A model generated the notes under the pieces. It saw nothing but the letters and a program-made list of their open reading frames with translations, was not told the origin of the DNA and ran no database searches. The position numbers were made by a program, and so were the translations under genes. From the NCBI RefSeq assembly GCF_001949145.1, contig NW_019091454.1:740938-804937 (forward strand): a stretch of DNA of 64,000 nt, written 5' to 3'. Origin of the DNA: Acanthaster planci. Taxonomy: Eukaryota > Echinodermata > Asteroidea > Valvatida > Acanthasteridae. This document shows positions 1 through 11,639 of this stretch, piece after piece. Numbering within the stretch: the stretch's first letter is position 1; each line of letters opens with the position of its first letter.

Positions 1-28
1 CCTAATCCTTAACCTACACCAGAATAAC

Positions 29-117
29 CCTCACGGTGATCAGGGTAAACCTCACAGCGATCAGGGTAACCCTCACAATAACCAGGTAACCCTCACAGTG
101 ATCAGGGTAGCCCTCAA
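29..117. repeat. Short tandem repeat, about 21-bp unit
   Basis: Four to five copies of a unit reading roughly CCTCACAGTGATCAGGGTAA follow one another at the left edge of the window, with some substitutions and one copy slightly shortened. No protein or RNA role is apparent. The array may continue beyond the window edge. Confidence 0.8.
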
Positions 118-3050
118 GTCTAAATAAATAATCTACTGATGGCTTATAACTGATAACTCTTGACCACACAAGCAATTACAATCTTCGTAACTGTACAATA
201 CAACAAGGTACACTTATACAAGAATAATCTCTACTGCCTTACGCAGCAACACAGTTCCCGAATCGCAACAAGGTTTAAGGTAACTTACAAAACCCTCACC
301 CACTTCAAGTTATTTACGGAATAACAAAGGTAAGTTGATTAAGAAGGCGATTATAATAGTCCTCACTAGACTCTAACGGAAACCTGCACCCGGTAAACCT
401 CAACAAGGAAAGCAAGCTCCCAGACCAGGACCGCAACCAACCGTCGCTATGCCAACAAGCGTGGAACAACGGCACACAATCCTTCTAGTCTAAGCTTCGC
501 TAATTCCCCAATTAACTGGTTCGCTCGGGTTCCCTAACCCTATAATCTACCGCTTCTTAAATAAACGAGACTGTCTAACGATTCCCATTCTTCAAAGAGA
601 TCTGATATAATCGGCAGCTCCAGCAACTGAGAACATGCACCACACTTACCGATCGCACCAGGTACACTTGAGGTAGATCCCCAACCACCAGCGGTCGTAC
701 GTCAGATTTACTCTCGAAACACAACACAAGTCCACAGAGCTCTGGTTAGCACGCTGCCATCTTGAGAAGTCCCGGCAACCCACGCAGCAAGCGCCCAGAC
801 CTAAGGTAATACACGCTTCTGATTGGTTGCCGCGCGCATGTTTAATGCATGAATTAGACGGACCTGAATTATTAATGACCCAGACTAAACACAAGTCTGC
901 GCAGCTACCCTGTTTCGCCACAATACTTTGCGAACTCGTCTCGCTACACGGACGTTGCAGAAATGTTCGTGAGCATGACGTAATGAGTTCGTCAACTGTG
1001 CGGGGTCAGGACAACCCGACCGTTTGCCAACTCAACTTCGGACATTTCGACCGTTGAGACAACGCGTCCGTTGAGGTCATTTATAAACGACTTGTCCGCT
1101 TCGCCAGGTGGTTTGTGTATAAGTTGAATAATGGAATTTCACATTTATATAGGCCCTTGGTCTGAGTTAATGTAATATAATGATGGCAGTAAGTAGTCTT
1201 TGTGTAATCTACGGTCTTTATCAGGCGGGGAGCAATTTAAATATCGCAGTTCCATTCCAAATCCCTGCTTCATTTTACAACGGACGATCTGCTGGCCCAG
1301 CTATTTCTCGTCCTCTCTAAATACTGACAAGGGGGAACTGGGTGGTACTCGAATATTGCAATGAAAACGGGCTAGAATTTTGGGGGTGTAGGGATTAAAT
1401 TGCATATGGATTAAATGGGACTTTTAAACACTGTCTAATCAAAAGGGATGGCTATCCGGCTGTTTTTTCTTTTGATACAAACGCACGTCAATTAACAGCA
1501 CTGCGGTTTCCGTGGCGCGGCAAAAGACTTGCCGGTCTGACCGTCATAGACTGGTACAATAGGAAGAGCTCCAGAGTGACAGGACAAGGATCATTAACCA
1601 ATCATCGTAAGTTACCTGATGACTTTGCTTTTACTTAACAATAAAACATGTCATTCACTCACGGTACCGTAAAGTGAAATTTTTTTCGCTGGACATTAAT
1701 TATCGTCTTGCGTTTAATGTTTGCCAAATTAGTTACTATTTTCAAAGGTATTGAGCTTAAATGTGTAACACTGTCATACTATGACCAGTTCCACCATTCT
1801 GTGTTTAATCGCAACAAAAAAAATGACTTCATGCAATTATCCTTCATAATTTTTCTTGACGATCTACCATGTCGGATTTGTGGCCTTGCGTTGTACAGCC
1901 GTTTGTCTTCGACAGCAGGCAATCCAATGCGACAACTGCGAACAGTGGCAGCATTGCCTCTGCGACGCAGGTATTTCTTTTTGGGGGGGCGTGAGAGAAA
2001 TTAACAATTCTGTTGAAATATTTGTGAGGGCTCCACAACGTCACCATTTCCGACTCGGTTCTTGATTTACATGTGCCTATTGGAAAGCAAGAAGCCTTCA
2101 GTGCCCAAGTTGACAAAACAAAAATTGGCAAATTCGAAATTAGAATTGAGAGACACGTACATTGACCTCATCCTGTCATTATCTACTCCGTGCACCTTTA
2201 GGGTGTATTGCGGGTTGATGGTAAAAACAAGAATTCTGCCCGATAATACCAATCGATTAGCGAACTGGTATCTTCAGGTTTGCTCTCTCTCGAACAGGAT
2301 TGTAACATCCTCCAGATTGATCACCATATTTTTGTCCTTGAACTGACCCACAGCACAACGTATCCCCAGTGGCAGTATACCCTAGGCCTTCCCCGCCCAC
2401 AGTATAGCATACCTGCCAAGTCTCATGCATAAGGCGTGTGACACACGTATTTTGACCAAATCTCACGCTCTCACGCATCAAGCTCAAAATCTCACGCATT
2501 CTGCAAATGATAACGACAATGCACAAAAACCACGCATTGGACAACAAGGTCGGTCGCGCGCATCAATTTGCTTTCTATATACTGTACTGCACGCGCGCAC
2601 TGCACTGTATAACAGTATTAGCCTTCAGTCAAGGCTTACCTGGACACATGGCGCATACATGAGGAAGACAGGCTGTGCAAAGCGAGTGGCAAAGCTCGTG
2701 AATTTTGTGGAGAACACGTGTGGAGCTAATCGCCACGCGCGCCTTGACTAACGACTATTCACGCCACGTGTAGGCCGTCTCCGAAACCGGCTTCTAGAGA
2801 TTTGGCTAGGTCTATTTTCTCGGCGTCTCCGCATACAGCGAAGACCTAGACCTAGGTCTAAACAACAGATCCAGATGCAGCATAAATAGCCCGGCATTGC
2901 ATGCTGTACTGCCGCGTTATAAATTATCCGTTCCGTTGTGGATGGGCGCTGTAGAATGTAGTACATGTGCTATGCACTCAAAACGTTGTATAAATGTTAA
3001 CTTGAAAACATCATTTTCACGACAAATTTGAAAACATATCGTGATGTGAT
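118..3050. other. No gene recognised
   Basis: Short open frames here lack family signatures and convincing splice borders. A GC-richer patch with many CpG sites lies around 780-1090 and could be promoter-like. A 14-bp perfect palindrome (TAGACCTAGGTCTA) lies near 2848-2862. Nothing else could be supported. Confidence 0.5.
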
Positions 3051-3099
3051 TTAGTCTTGCGCATTGGAATTTCTGAAACTTGGCAGTTCTGGTATAGTC

Positions 3100-4490
3100 T
3101 ACACCGGGTATCTTTATTGGAACAAAACTTGGCAACCCCAAACATGTCAAAGGAATACAAACTTTCAACATGTTTCCACGTCAGTAACCACGATAGGGTC
3201 CTGGCCCCACACCAAGTGCCAATTTCCCGCCTAATAATTAACCAAAACATGTCCAAGGAAGGCAATTTCCCTACAAGTTTCCACATCGGTGACCACACTG
3301 GGATCCTGGCCGCGTATTTTTTATTTACACCGTAGCCTAGGGTTTTTCGACTGCTAATTCGCGCTTGAAAAGAGACTAATGCTGACTGAACCAGTCAGAG
3401 CAAGCGCGCGAAAACACGAAACGACGGTGTCTGTACTTCAACAAATAAATCTCTGTATTTAGTTCCAACAATTGATACTTCAGAGGTGATAGACTGATGG
3501 ATTGTGACAGTGTGGGGTGATTCCTCTTCCTCTTATGGTCAGGTTATTTCTGTGGTGTGTGTGAAAAAAAGTAGAATTTTAATCACCACCGTAATCGCTG
3601 GCTTGATGAGCTAGGTTAGCCAAGCTCACGCAATGTTTTTTAGCATTATTACTTTTTTTGGGAGAGGGGGATAAAATACAAGTGCGATATGACAAACATT
3701 ATGAACAATTTAGGTGGGTCATTAATGAGGGCTGTTTTCAAGCAGATTGAGATTTCCAGCCCTTTCGTCTCTCTTATTTCATTTTTTGTTTCCATTAAAA
3801 AAATCAATATTTCAAAATATTTTACTTGAAATGTGTTCAGGGTGTCATGTTCTTGAAGTCTTGATTGCAACCTCGTCTGCGTCATTTCCTCTAAGCGTTC
3901 AGCTTACAGAGTCGAACAAGCAGACAGGTTACGGCTTTGCAAAGTGCGTCAATATTGCTACATATACCTATGGTAAAAGACTCCCGATATCAAAAATTAT
4001 AACTGCTAGCTGTGCACTGTATAGCACAGCAAAAAATGATATAAAAAATTCGAATCCTTGGTGCACTACTGTTTTTGTCTGTATGCATTTGAAGCATGGA
4101 AGAAGGAAAACGGTCTAGAGACTGAATAAAAACTTTACTCATTATGAGCCTTGTATTTCGGTCGCGAAGTTACGTTTGGTTTTTTCACGTTTTGTATTGC
4201 GTAGGCCTACCACGATTCCTGGCGGAGCTCTCACGTGTCATTTAGCAGTATCTAAAGCTATGCAATAAGGAGACGTTTTCCAGTTTTTAGTGACATGCAT
4301 TAAAACCCTTAAACTGTCTTAACAATTATGTCATGTTTCCGCCCCCACGTTAAATATGCGTTCGCGTACGTACTCAGCACCAGTCTCTTTTCATGTGCGA
4401 ATTGGCACCACCACAGAAAAGATCCCAGGCTACGGTGTAAATAAAAATACGCATCCTGGCCCCACACCAAGCGCCAACTTGCCGCCAAAA
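3100..4490. repeat. Diverged repeat built on TGGCCCCACACCAAG
   Basis: A unit of about 105 bp occurs twice in tandem (about 3126-3230 and 3237-3320). Both copies contain an 'ACATGTC(A/C)AAGGAA' block, then 'TTTCCAC', then 'CCTGGCC'. The right part of the unit recurs at 4453-4487, with TGGCCCCACACCAAG followed by GCCAA and GCCGCC. It is a dispersed repeat of unknown class. Between the copies (3340-4440) I see no gene. Confidence 0.55.
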
Positions 4491-5046
4491 CACTGAGCCG
4501 AGTTTCTCCACGCACACGCACCACTGAACTTCAATCGGCCATCCACAGACACTCGCGTGATTTCTTAGTGATTTCTCCAAAGTCTGCAACACATGCTCGA
4601 GAAAGGCTGAAGCCACTGTAATGACATATGACTCCACCATGTCAAGTCCTGCTTTAAACCTTTCGTCTTCTCCTCTCCAGTGCTCTCAACGCTTTATCCT
4701 TGAAACTGATCTGTTGGATTCAGTATACATTCCGATGACCCCGAATTAGACGAGCTTGCCAAAGAAATGAAAACTTCTCTATAAAGCCAGCTCATTGAAC
4801 GGGACCAAGATCAAGGAAATGGATCAACAGCGAAGAAGGACAAGAGTGGAAGTAGCAGCTGAGGCACTGACTTGAGAACGAAGATTATAAATTCACTCGA
4901 CATCTTGCGGGGCCACTCAAAGCACTGACCGCCAGACGCCTTTCAGTCAGCCAACAGACCAAGAAGCTGGAGCAAGCTTTACAAGTATGTACTAAACCAC
5001 CGAGCCATTGTTCAAAACAAGTTGTGCAATTCATCATTCACAGGTC

Positions 5047-5425
5047 CCACTAGTCTTCATTTTGATAGCTGAGAGGAAGAAGAGAGACTACAAGGCAGTT
5101 CAGAAGGCCGGCCGTGCGACGGCTTCTTCAAGAAGAGATCTGCCTCAAGGAGGTCCTCACTGACTTTGAGGCTGCACACTGGGGGGCTTTGGCATCAGTG
5201 TTTCCAGGTATTTCTGTGAAGGGCTGCTGTTTCCACTGGAAGCAAGCAGTCTGGAGAAAGATCCAGGAAACGTGGCTCCAACCAGCTTACATGGAGAAAG
5301 ACAATTCGTACAAGCTGCTACAGAATCTGATATGGGGCTGCCGTACCTGCCTCATGAGCTTATCCCAGCCATGTTTGAATAGAGGGAAGGCTCAAACTAC
5401 AATGCTGTACAGGGTATTTTAATAC
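5047..5425 (+). pseudogene. Mutator-like (MULE) transposase, catalytic-core fragment
   Basis: The translation carries a MULE-type core. 'TDFEAA' matches the family's conserved aspartate block (DFE), and it is followed about 20 residues later by 'FP' and a 'GCCFHWKQA' metal-binding-like C-x-H motif. In Mutator-like DDE transposases these two blocks lie in this order and spacing. The segment before about 5113 continues in another frame ('RKKRDYKAV'), so at least one frameshift is present. The C-terminal part of the same protein resumes at 5880, after about 450 bp of unrelated sequence. The element is therefore broken and cannot encode an active enzyme. No terminal inverted repeats were found. 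The family call is confident; the exact lineage is not. Confidence 0.75.
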
Positions 5426-5879
5426 TTTTCCTATAGACCAATCCGTTTAAACGCCATAACTGCGGTGGCACCACACTCACACGCACAATCCTTCGGCTTC
5501 ACGCGCGCGTACATTTGGTAGACCACGACACCATATTGGTCCTAAAAGTGTCTGCTTCTGTAAATGTATTTGTTTCTTTATCTGCTGGTTAACCCCACAT
5601 CCCATGTACGTATATTACATAATTCTGAATGTCTATTAAACCATTGACTTTTTACAAGGTTTTAGGAGTGACTTTTGTTGATGCATGTGATGTGAATTAT
5701 GATGTACATCCTCAGAACTATCATTCAAATCAGTATGAAAGTGATGTCACAATGATACCGACTGTCAGTGCAGTTTGTGATACTGAGTTGTAAATCAAGC
5801 TGGAAAACAAATGTGAAGTAAGGACAAAACTTTTTTATTACAAAATACATAAATATGTTTTTCTTCTATCTTTACCTGT
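5426..5879. other. Non-coding stretch splitting the MULE transposase
   Basis: This stretch interrupts the transposase between its catalytic core and its C-terminal region. It is AT-rich, has no open frame of note, and shows no clear terminal repeats that would mark it as an inserted element. It may be an insertion or, less likely, an intron. Confidence 0.4.
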
Positions 5880-6158
5880 AGTTCTTTGACTATGTGGCAT
5901 CAACATGGATCTACTCAGATGTGTGGCCTCCAGCACGAACAATGACTGTGAAGGTTGGCTCCGCAGACTTAAGACCAAGGCCCAGAAATCAATGTGCCAA
6001 TGTACATGTTGATTCAGCTCCTTCACTCTGAGGCCAGGTTCGTTGATGTACAAGTCAATCTGGTCTCAGAGAAGAAGCTCCATCGCCACCAGCGGAGGAA
6101 GTTTAAGAACTCACAAGGACGGATCTTCCGCTATTGGCAGGAGTTTCAAGGAGAGTGA
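5880..6158 (+). pseudogene. Mutator-like (MULE) transposase, C-terminal fragment
   Basis: Short stretches in three frames together match the end of MULE transposases: 'FFDYVASTWI' with a downstream tryptophan-proline, then 'TNNDCEGWLRRL', then 'LVSEKKLHRHQRRKFKNSQG'. In the family the order is a tryptophan-rich segment, the N-N-x-x-E-G-W block, and a basic segment ending near 'W..(Y/F)..G'. The order here agrees. Frameshifts and a stop inside each block show decay. It belongs with the core fragment at 5047-5425. Confidence 0.7.
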
Positions 6159-6229
6159 ACTCCCAAGTCCCGGCCTAAAGCATGTGCCCATGTACCCGTT
6201 TGTAAACCTGTTTGCATATTTTGTCAAAA

Positions 6230-6385
6230 CTCGTTAATAAGAACACTGTTAAAACAAGATTCTGCTTATAACAAGGGAATTGTAAGTCTGAATACACTGT
6301 TTTTTATTGTTTAATTACTGATAATTCAAGGTTCCTGTTATAACAAAGTTCAAAGGACATCGTATTAACGAGGGTGAACTGTATA
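6230..6385. mobile_element. Small MITE with CTCGTTAATA-type inverted ends
   Basis: The left end reads CTCGTTAATAAGAACACTG. The right end, read on the other strand, is CCTCGTTAATACGATG and is followed by an outer AACTGTATA. The inverted match over about 12 bases and the lack of coding capacity fit a Tc1/mariner-pogo-type MITE with TA targets. A related end occurs near 20266-20330 (TTGTTAATAAGAGCACTG). The superfamily is inferred from the ends only. Confidence 0.5.
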
Positions 6386-6820
6386 TGACATTTTTAGTTA
6401 TGAAATTTTAAATCATTAGGCCTATGAACTCTTTGATATCGGTATGTCTATCTTGTACTTGATGTGGAACTGGAAGAGAAATAAATCAAGTGATATCAGT
6501 TTTGTGAGATGAAACAATTTTTGTTCCAATCTGCTTAGTTTTCAGTGAAATTAAGATCAGGAGCATTGGGATAGTATCAAGGTTTCTTAGAAAACGAGGG
6601 TCAACTGTATATGTCATTTATAGTCATGAAATTTTAAATTATTAGGCCTATGAACTCTTTGATATCGGTATGTCTATCTTGTACTTGATGTGGAACTGGA
6701 AGAGATATAAATCGTGATATCAGTTTTGTGAGATGAAACAATTTTTCTTCCAATCTGCTTAGTTTTCAGTGGAATTAAGATTAGGAGCATTGGGATAGCA
6801 TCAAGGTTTCTTAGAAAAAA
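6369..6820. repeat. 226-bp tandem duplication
   Basis: The sequence from the 'CGAGGGTGAACTG' at 6369 repeats from 6595 ('CGAGGGTCAACTG') with only a few substitutions and a small deletion. Both units contain 'GAACTCTTTGATATCGG' and 'CTTGTACTTGATGTGG'. The duplication starts exactly at the outer end of the MITE at 6230-6385, so its breakpoint coincides with a transposon terminus. Confidence 0.85.
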
Positions 6821-6972
6821 AACAGACTTTATTTCTCTAAGTAGAAAAGGATTTGATTTTCTAAGCAATTTAGATAAAATGTCAATACTCTCATATACAT
6901 GTAAAAGGTTATCAAATCATGCTACTTACGTACGTGCCATGCCTTTACCACCAATGATCTTTTTTTTTTCAG

Positions 6973-7170
6973 CCTCATAATTCCGACACCTCAAAGGTCC
7001 GAAGCCTCATAAATCCGACGTCGGACCAACGAGGCGTCGGTCTTGATATGAGGCTTCAGTGCAATCGACTGTGAAACATGGAGGAGTGCGGGCCCGCGCG
7101 ACGCGTCGCCCGCGAGCGAGATTCAACTTTGTTCCCAACTCGTGCTCATAGTTATGGTGTACTATTTACG
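6973..7170 (+). repeat. Dispersed repeat, 'CCTCATAAxTCCGAC' units plus GC-rich core (copy 1)
   Basis: Several direct and inverted units of the form CCTCATAA-x-TCCGAC are followed by a very GC-rich block around 7081-7117 containing the palindrome GCGACGCGTCGC. The block from about 7066 to 7150 is nearly identical to 63856-63935 at the other end of the window. The unit part also recurs at 14690-15030. It is a non-coding dispersed element of unknown class. Confidence 0.75.
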
Positions 7171-8374
7171 ACAAACATTTCTCTCTCTCTTTAGCCTCCC
7201 TCTAGGCGACGCGACCAGACGACGCGACGGCACGACGGCTCCTTGCGTCGTTTTCTTCGTAATGACGACATCCAGAGAGTCCCCTTGTTGCGGTCTGAGC
7301 ACCAGTCTGGTGTTTTCCTGCGTGTTTCTTGAGTTCGTTGTATGTAGGTCGATCTCGTTTACTCACTTTTTATAAGTTTTCTGTTAAAAGGGTGTGATGT
7401 GGTTCTCATATTTTGTTTTGAGGGGACTACAGAGTGATCTATATGTTAGTAATTCCTTGCGTTGGGACATGGGGTACGTGGCTGTGGTAGTGAAGCGTTG
7501 TTCGCGGCTGAGGTTTTACTACATTCACTTACAATCGGGGCTTTCAATAATGGACAAATGTTTCTCTGTCTCTCTCTTTAATCCTTTAGAGTAATCATGC
7601 CTAACTCTACAGACTCAACGGTTCCTGTCTTTATATCTGTGGACCATACACTCGTATTCGGGAAATAAAAAGGAGGGACAAAGAGTGGCATTTGCGAAGA
7701 TGTCAAGAAAGTAACTACTTTGGTTCCCTAGATCATTTACTGAAAGCTGAGACTGCCTATTCTGTTTCTTTTGTATCATTTTCAAAATACATGTAGTGGA
7801 CTCGGTGAGCTTGCATGCCATATAGTAAAAAGATTATTATCATAGATTTCACCGTTCACATTATGCTATTGTGTGCAGGTTACTTTTTTGGTGGGTTCGG
7901 CTGTTTAATCCCATTGTCGGTAATTGGTTTCTTAACAGCTATTCTGTGATGTGCCATCAGTGTATACTCGGTCATTGATTTTCTAGTATGAAGACTTGGA
8001 GTGGAATGAGTGGGTTGAAATTCAAGAGGAGTAAATTTGCAGGTTTTCTGCGGATCGATTTAGCTATCGTGTGGTTGAACAGAATATGCACTCACTTAAA
8101 AAAAAGCCATTTACTGACAGTTTGGTCAGTGCCATCTCATTTTGCATAGTCTTGTCTTATTCTCTCTGTCATACCTAACCTTGTTCACACACTGCAGAAC
8201 CAGAAGTGGGAAAGGGTCCTGCAGAGGAGCGTGATAAAACCGAGAAAGAAAAGCTCCGGGTTATATGTACATGTGTCTACGCTAGGATTTTCTGTTGCCT
8301 CAGTGTTCTGCTGTTTTGAGACCACATGACTTGTGAAATTAAATACTAAATTATGACATCTTCTTTCACCTCAG
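7171..8374. other. No confident gene; possible exon near 8198-8243
   Basis: No open frame has a family signature. A stretch starting after 'CACACTGCAG' at about 8197 is open in two frames and could be an exon of the gene whose later exons follow. No downstream donor keeps a consistent phase, so it was not called. Confidence 0.35.
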
Positions 8375-8420
8375 AGACAAGCCACCCCTGCCAAAATGCC
8401 CTTGACCACCGTGGGTGCAG
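8375..8420 (+). CDS. Candidate internal exon of an unidentified gene
   Basis: A 46-nt stretch is bordered by 'TTTCACCTCAG' and 'CAG|GTATGG', a good acceptor and a very good donor. Read so that it leaves two bases for the next exon, it is open and joins in frame to an exon starting at 8592. The encoded piece is too short to recognise. This is splice-site reasoning only. Confidence 0.35.
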
Positions 8421-8591
8421 GTATGGTTTAGTTAATAGGGTTACAATCTCTGTCTAGGCCAATCTGCGTGTGTTTGGAGAAGAGGTGCATGCATGTTGAT
8501 GTATTGGCTTGTATCATGAGCTTGTTTCAGTCCGGTTACAGAGGGGTGGCGGTGTGAGATTTGTAACATTTTAGTGAGACATTACATACAG

Positions 8592-8782
8592 CAACCTGCA
8601 GAACAAGATCATTCCACTGTATTTTTTTCCTGAGGGAAGTCAAGGACCAAAGGATAATATGGAAATAGAGCTCGCAAACGGCCAAGGGCACAGTATACCA
8701 GAAGAGGAGTTTGTAGACAGATTAATTGAAGAGAAGGGGTTGAAAACAAGGATTTACCTGAAAACAAAGAAATCAGAGGTTT
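8592..8782 (+). CDS. Internal exon of an unidentified gene
   Basis: The open frame reads 'NKIIPLYFFPEGSQGPKD' and then an acidic and lysine-rich stretch with 'IPEEEFVDRLIEEKGLK' and 'RIYLKTKK'. The amino-acid composition looks like a genuine folded-domain segment, but I do not recognise the family. Acceptors are possible at 8592 (ACATACAG) or 8602 (CTGCAG). The donor could be the GTTTGT at 8779 or the GTATAA at 8783, and the latter keeps the reading phase with the next exon. No stop codon interrupts it. The function is unknown. Confidence 0.5.
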
Positions 8783-9301
8783 GTATAAATTTACATTAAC
8801 CTGAACTTTACTGTTTGCCCTATTATTTTTTTATTAATGAAGTCAAAGTAAGTTGGAATGTACAAATGTGGCCTTGATGCTTTGATTATTAAATGGGGAT
8901 GCCATCAAGCCTTAAGAGTCGTTGATACATCTTGATACTTGATGATACATCTTTAGGAGCATTCAGTAACGTGACTCAAATACTTTGAGTCTGAGCAGCC
9001 ATATAGGAAGAGAAGTAGCTTACGGAAGTAATAAAAAATAGATTTTTCCACTGAAAATATACTCAAACTGCATCAGCACTAAAACAACCAAGGCAATATA
9101 ACATATTCCTTTTCATTGAACTTGTAAACATTGCCATTTTTGCAGTAAGAAGTGATCAAAAATGACTTGCATACTACTCCCATCATGACAGCATAAAAAT
9201 TGAGAAGAGAGATGAATTCAGTAACTGAATGAAAACTTGCATTCATTTGTTGTGTGTATTTAAATGGGTGATTTCTTCTTCGTCGCCCTCAAGCCAAGCA
9301 G

Positions 9302-9456
9302 ACATCCCCCAGCCTGACATTTCTATTTCTAGTGAAGTCTCCGGACCTGACTCAGTGGCTGCTGTGGTCATCATTGATGACAGCTCTGCCGCAGAAGAAA
9401 CTGTAGGGCAGGATGACAGCCTTCCCGTTACATTCGATGAAGCAGACACACCCACG
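9302..9456 (+). CDS. Penultimate exon, low-complexity acidic/serine-rich
   Basis: The open frame encodes a Ser/Asp/Glu-rich, probably disordered segment containing 'VIIDDSSAAEETVGQDD'. It ends in 'DEADTPT', just before GTAATG at 9457. The acceptor is either CAAG at 9298 or GCAG at 9301; both leave the same phase. The last codon before the donor is complete, so the junction to the final exon is phase 0. I infer a flexible C-terminal tail of the protein whose ordered part is encoded at 8592-8782. Confidence 0.5.
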
Positions 9457-9765
9457 GTAATGTAATATCAGCCGTGAAAATACTTACTACAAGGAATAAT
9501 CAGTTTAGACCAGGATTTTTGTGCAAATCTTTCAGTGACATTCATTACTTATATACCATGTACATAAAGTTACTAGGCAGAAGTTTGTGTCAAAGGGGAG
9601 TTCTTATAATCTTTTTGCATTCTATGTTTTCTCTTAACTTTTGAACTGCTGCACAGTATAGAATCAGAAATTTAAAGAAAGGGTTTTGTAGCTAGTTATG
9701 GCAGATGGAGATATGCCACAGTACCAATAATTGTCAGTATAACATTTTTACTCGTACATTTCCAG

Positions 9766-9855
9766 GTTCTCTTCAGGAAGACAGGAGGTACAAGTCAACC
9801 GCAGCAAGTTCAGGCTGATGCTTCTCAAGCCTTCCAACAGCGGTGCACCTCCTAA
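9766..9855 (+). CDS. Terminal exon with stop codon
   Basis: After a strong acceptor (TACATTTCCAG) the phase-0 frame reads 'VLFRKTGGTSQPQQVQ' and ends about 13 residues later at TAA (9853-9855). It is Gln/Ala-rich. It joins in frame with the exon ending at 9456, which gives a coherent acidic-then-glutamine-rich C-terminus. Sequence after 9855 would be the 3' UTR. The gene is on the same strand as COG6, about 6.8 kb upstream of it. Confidence 0.5.
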   Translation, partial: VLFRKTGGTSQPQQVQADASQAFQQRCTS

Positions 9856-11395
9856 TCCATATTCACCCAGTTCAAAGTGTGCCATCTGTTGTGACAGAGA
9901 CAAGCAGTCTTTTTTATTCCTTGTGGCACTTCTTGTGCACAGTCAGTTCAAGTGCCGTGGAAATGAACGGTAGTCCATGCCCATTTTGCATGATATAAAT
10001 CACAAAAATCGGGAATATTTTTAAACACAACTGATACACAATTTGAAGCAAAGCTCAATATTTAACATAAAGAACTAAGAATTTTAATTCTTTGCTTTTT
10101 ATGATACTCTGTTATGACATGTAAGTTCTCGATTGATGCTTAAATGTCCAAGGTTTGGAGTGGGTTCAAATTTATTTTTAGATGTTTGAATAATCTGTAT
10201 TCACCGATCACTAATCTTCTCAATGCACGGTCAGTGTTTGTGTTTCATCTGCAGCATTATCAATATGGGTATCCTGGTATATAAAGCTAGGAGGAAACTA
10301 AGTCAGTTAATTGCTACCACCTTGCATATATTGAAATCACTATTATTAAAAGCACGAAATTATTTTCACATAGGTCTATGTGCATTTCCCTCATTGTTCC
10401 ATGCATTTTAACATACACAAATTGGTTTATAATTTTTGATTATGTTGTTGAACTGTTCCTACTTGGTTTTGAATAATGTATACGTTCTACATTATACTAA
10501 CTCCAGTTATATAAAGTGCTTGTATAATAGTTACACTTCGGCAGCTGTGTCTTAATGTTTTTTAGCATTTCTCACTGTGTATTTTATCAAAAAGTTGTTA
10601 ACTTTTTAAATGTGTGAGAGTCAATACTGACACTTAGGCATGAGAAAACCAGTGTCATTTGCTGATTTATAAAGGAAACTGACGGTTGTAGGAAGAGACA
10701 AATTATTTTTCTGTCACATCATCATGAATAACTAAAAGGAGCACCAATTTGAACCAATTATTTCACAATATTTTTGTGACATTTCCTCCCACTTTGATAT
10801 TATTGTACAATTGAAACCATTCACATCATGTCTTTTCTGAGATTTTTTTCCCTTGGCCCTTTTCCCCTTGCTTGTACACAATCACACAAACAAAGGATGG
10901 GTCAAACCACCAGAGTAACAGGCATGTTTTCCTTAAATATCCACGCAGGTCATGCCTGTCTAAGGGAAGGTCAGCCAGCGCTTTGAAATGTGGTGCTGCC
11001 CGGGGAAGATATTTTCAGAAAATGCATTAAAAGTTGAATGGGGGCCTGCTTATTATTAACTTGTGAGGAGACTTTTTAAAAGATTTTTAAAGGTCAGGCA
11101 ACTTGAGAACATTTGATGGGTCGTGAACAGGAGGGTTTTCAAGAGGTGTAAACCACACAGGTGTAAATCTCGTACATTCGACGTGAAGATCGTTGGAAGT
11201 ATCACCCCCCCCGAGTCTCGTCAATCCTTGAAAAATTGTATCCACTCCAGTCCACTTAAACGCTTCATTTGAGACCATCATGCTTCAAATCCGTTGATTG
11301 ACATCTGAACGACCGTGCATAAATCCAAAGATCGTATAGGCGTAGTGCCGAAGGCGCAAGATGGATAACTCTGCCCAAAAGGTGTAATTACCATG
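9856..11395. other. 3' UTR and intergenic DNA, no gene recognised
   Basis: AT-rich sequence without convincing open frames. The first part is probably the 3' UTR of the gene ending at 9855. Short frames on the minus strand near 11087-11488 overlap a repeat and show no known domain. Confidence 0.5.
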
Positions 11396-11538
11396 GGCGC
11401 CATTTGAGCAAGCGATACGCCTGCGCGGTTTACGGTAATGCTTCGGCGCAGGCTGACCAGGTGCACGTGCCTGCCGCGGCGCCTGCACCTATGCAGTAAC
11501 GTGCATTGCGCAGGCGTACCGCTTGCTCAGATGGCGCC
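11396..11538. repeat. GC-rich long imperfect palindrome
   Basis: The 31-base arms 11396-11426 and 11508-11538 are inverted copies differing at two positions. Both outer ends are GGCGCC and both inner ends contain the GCCTGCGC block. The 81-base interior contains a second, nested inverted pair (GGTGCACGTGCC against GGCGCCTGCACC). The whole can fold into a long hairpin. It lies beside the integrase-like fragment at 11640-12015 and may be a transposon end or an independent foldback MITE. Confidence 0.8.
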
Positions 11539-11639
11539 TACGCGATTGCAACAGTATTCGTGGTGAAGTTCGCGGCGCTAGCGATCTTTGCATGAAACTT
11601 CCTTCAGCACTAAAATGAATCGTGGTGGTATAAACGGGA

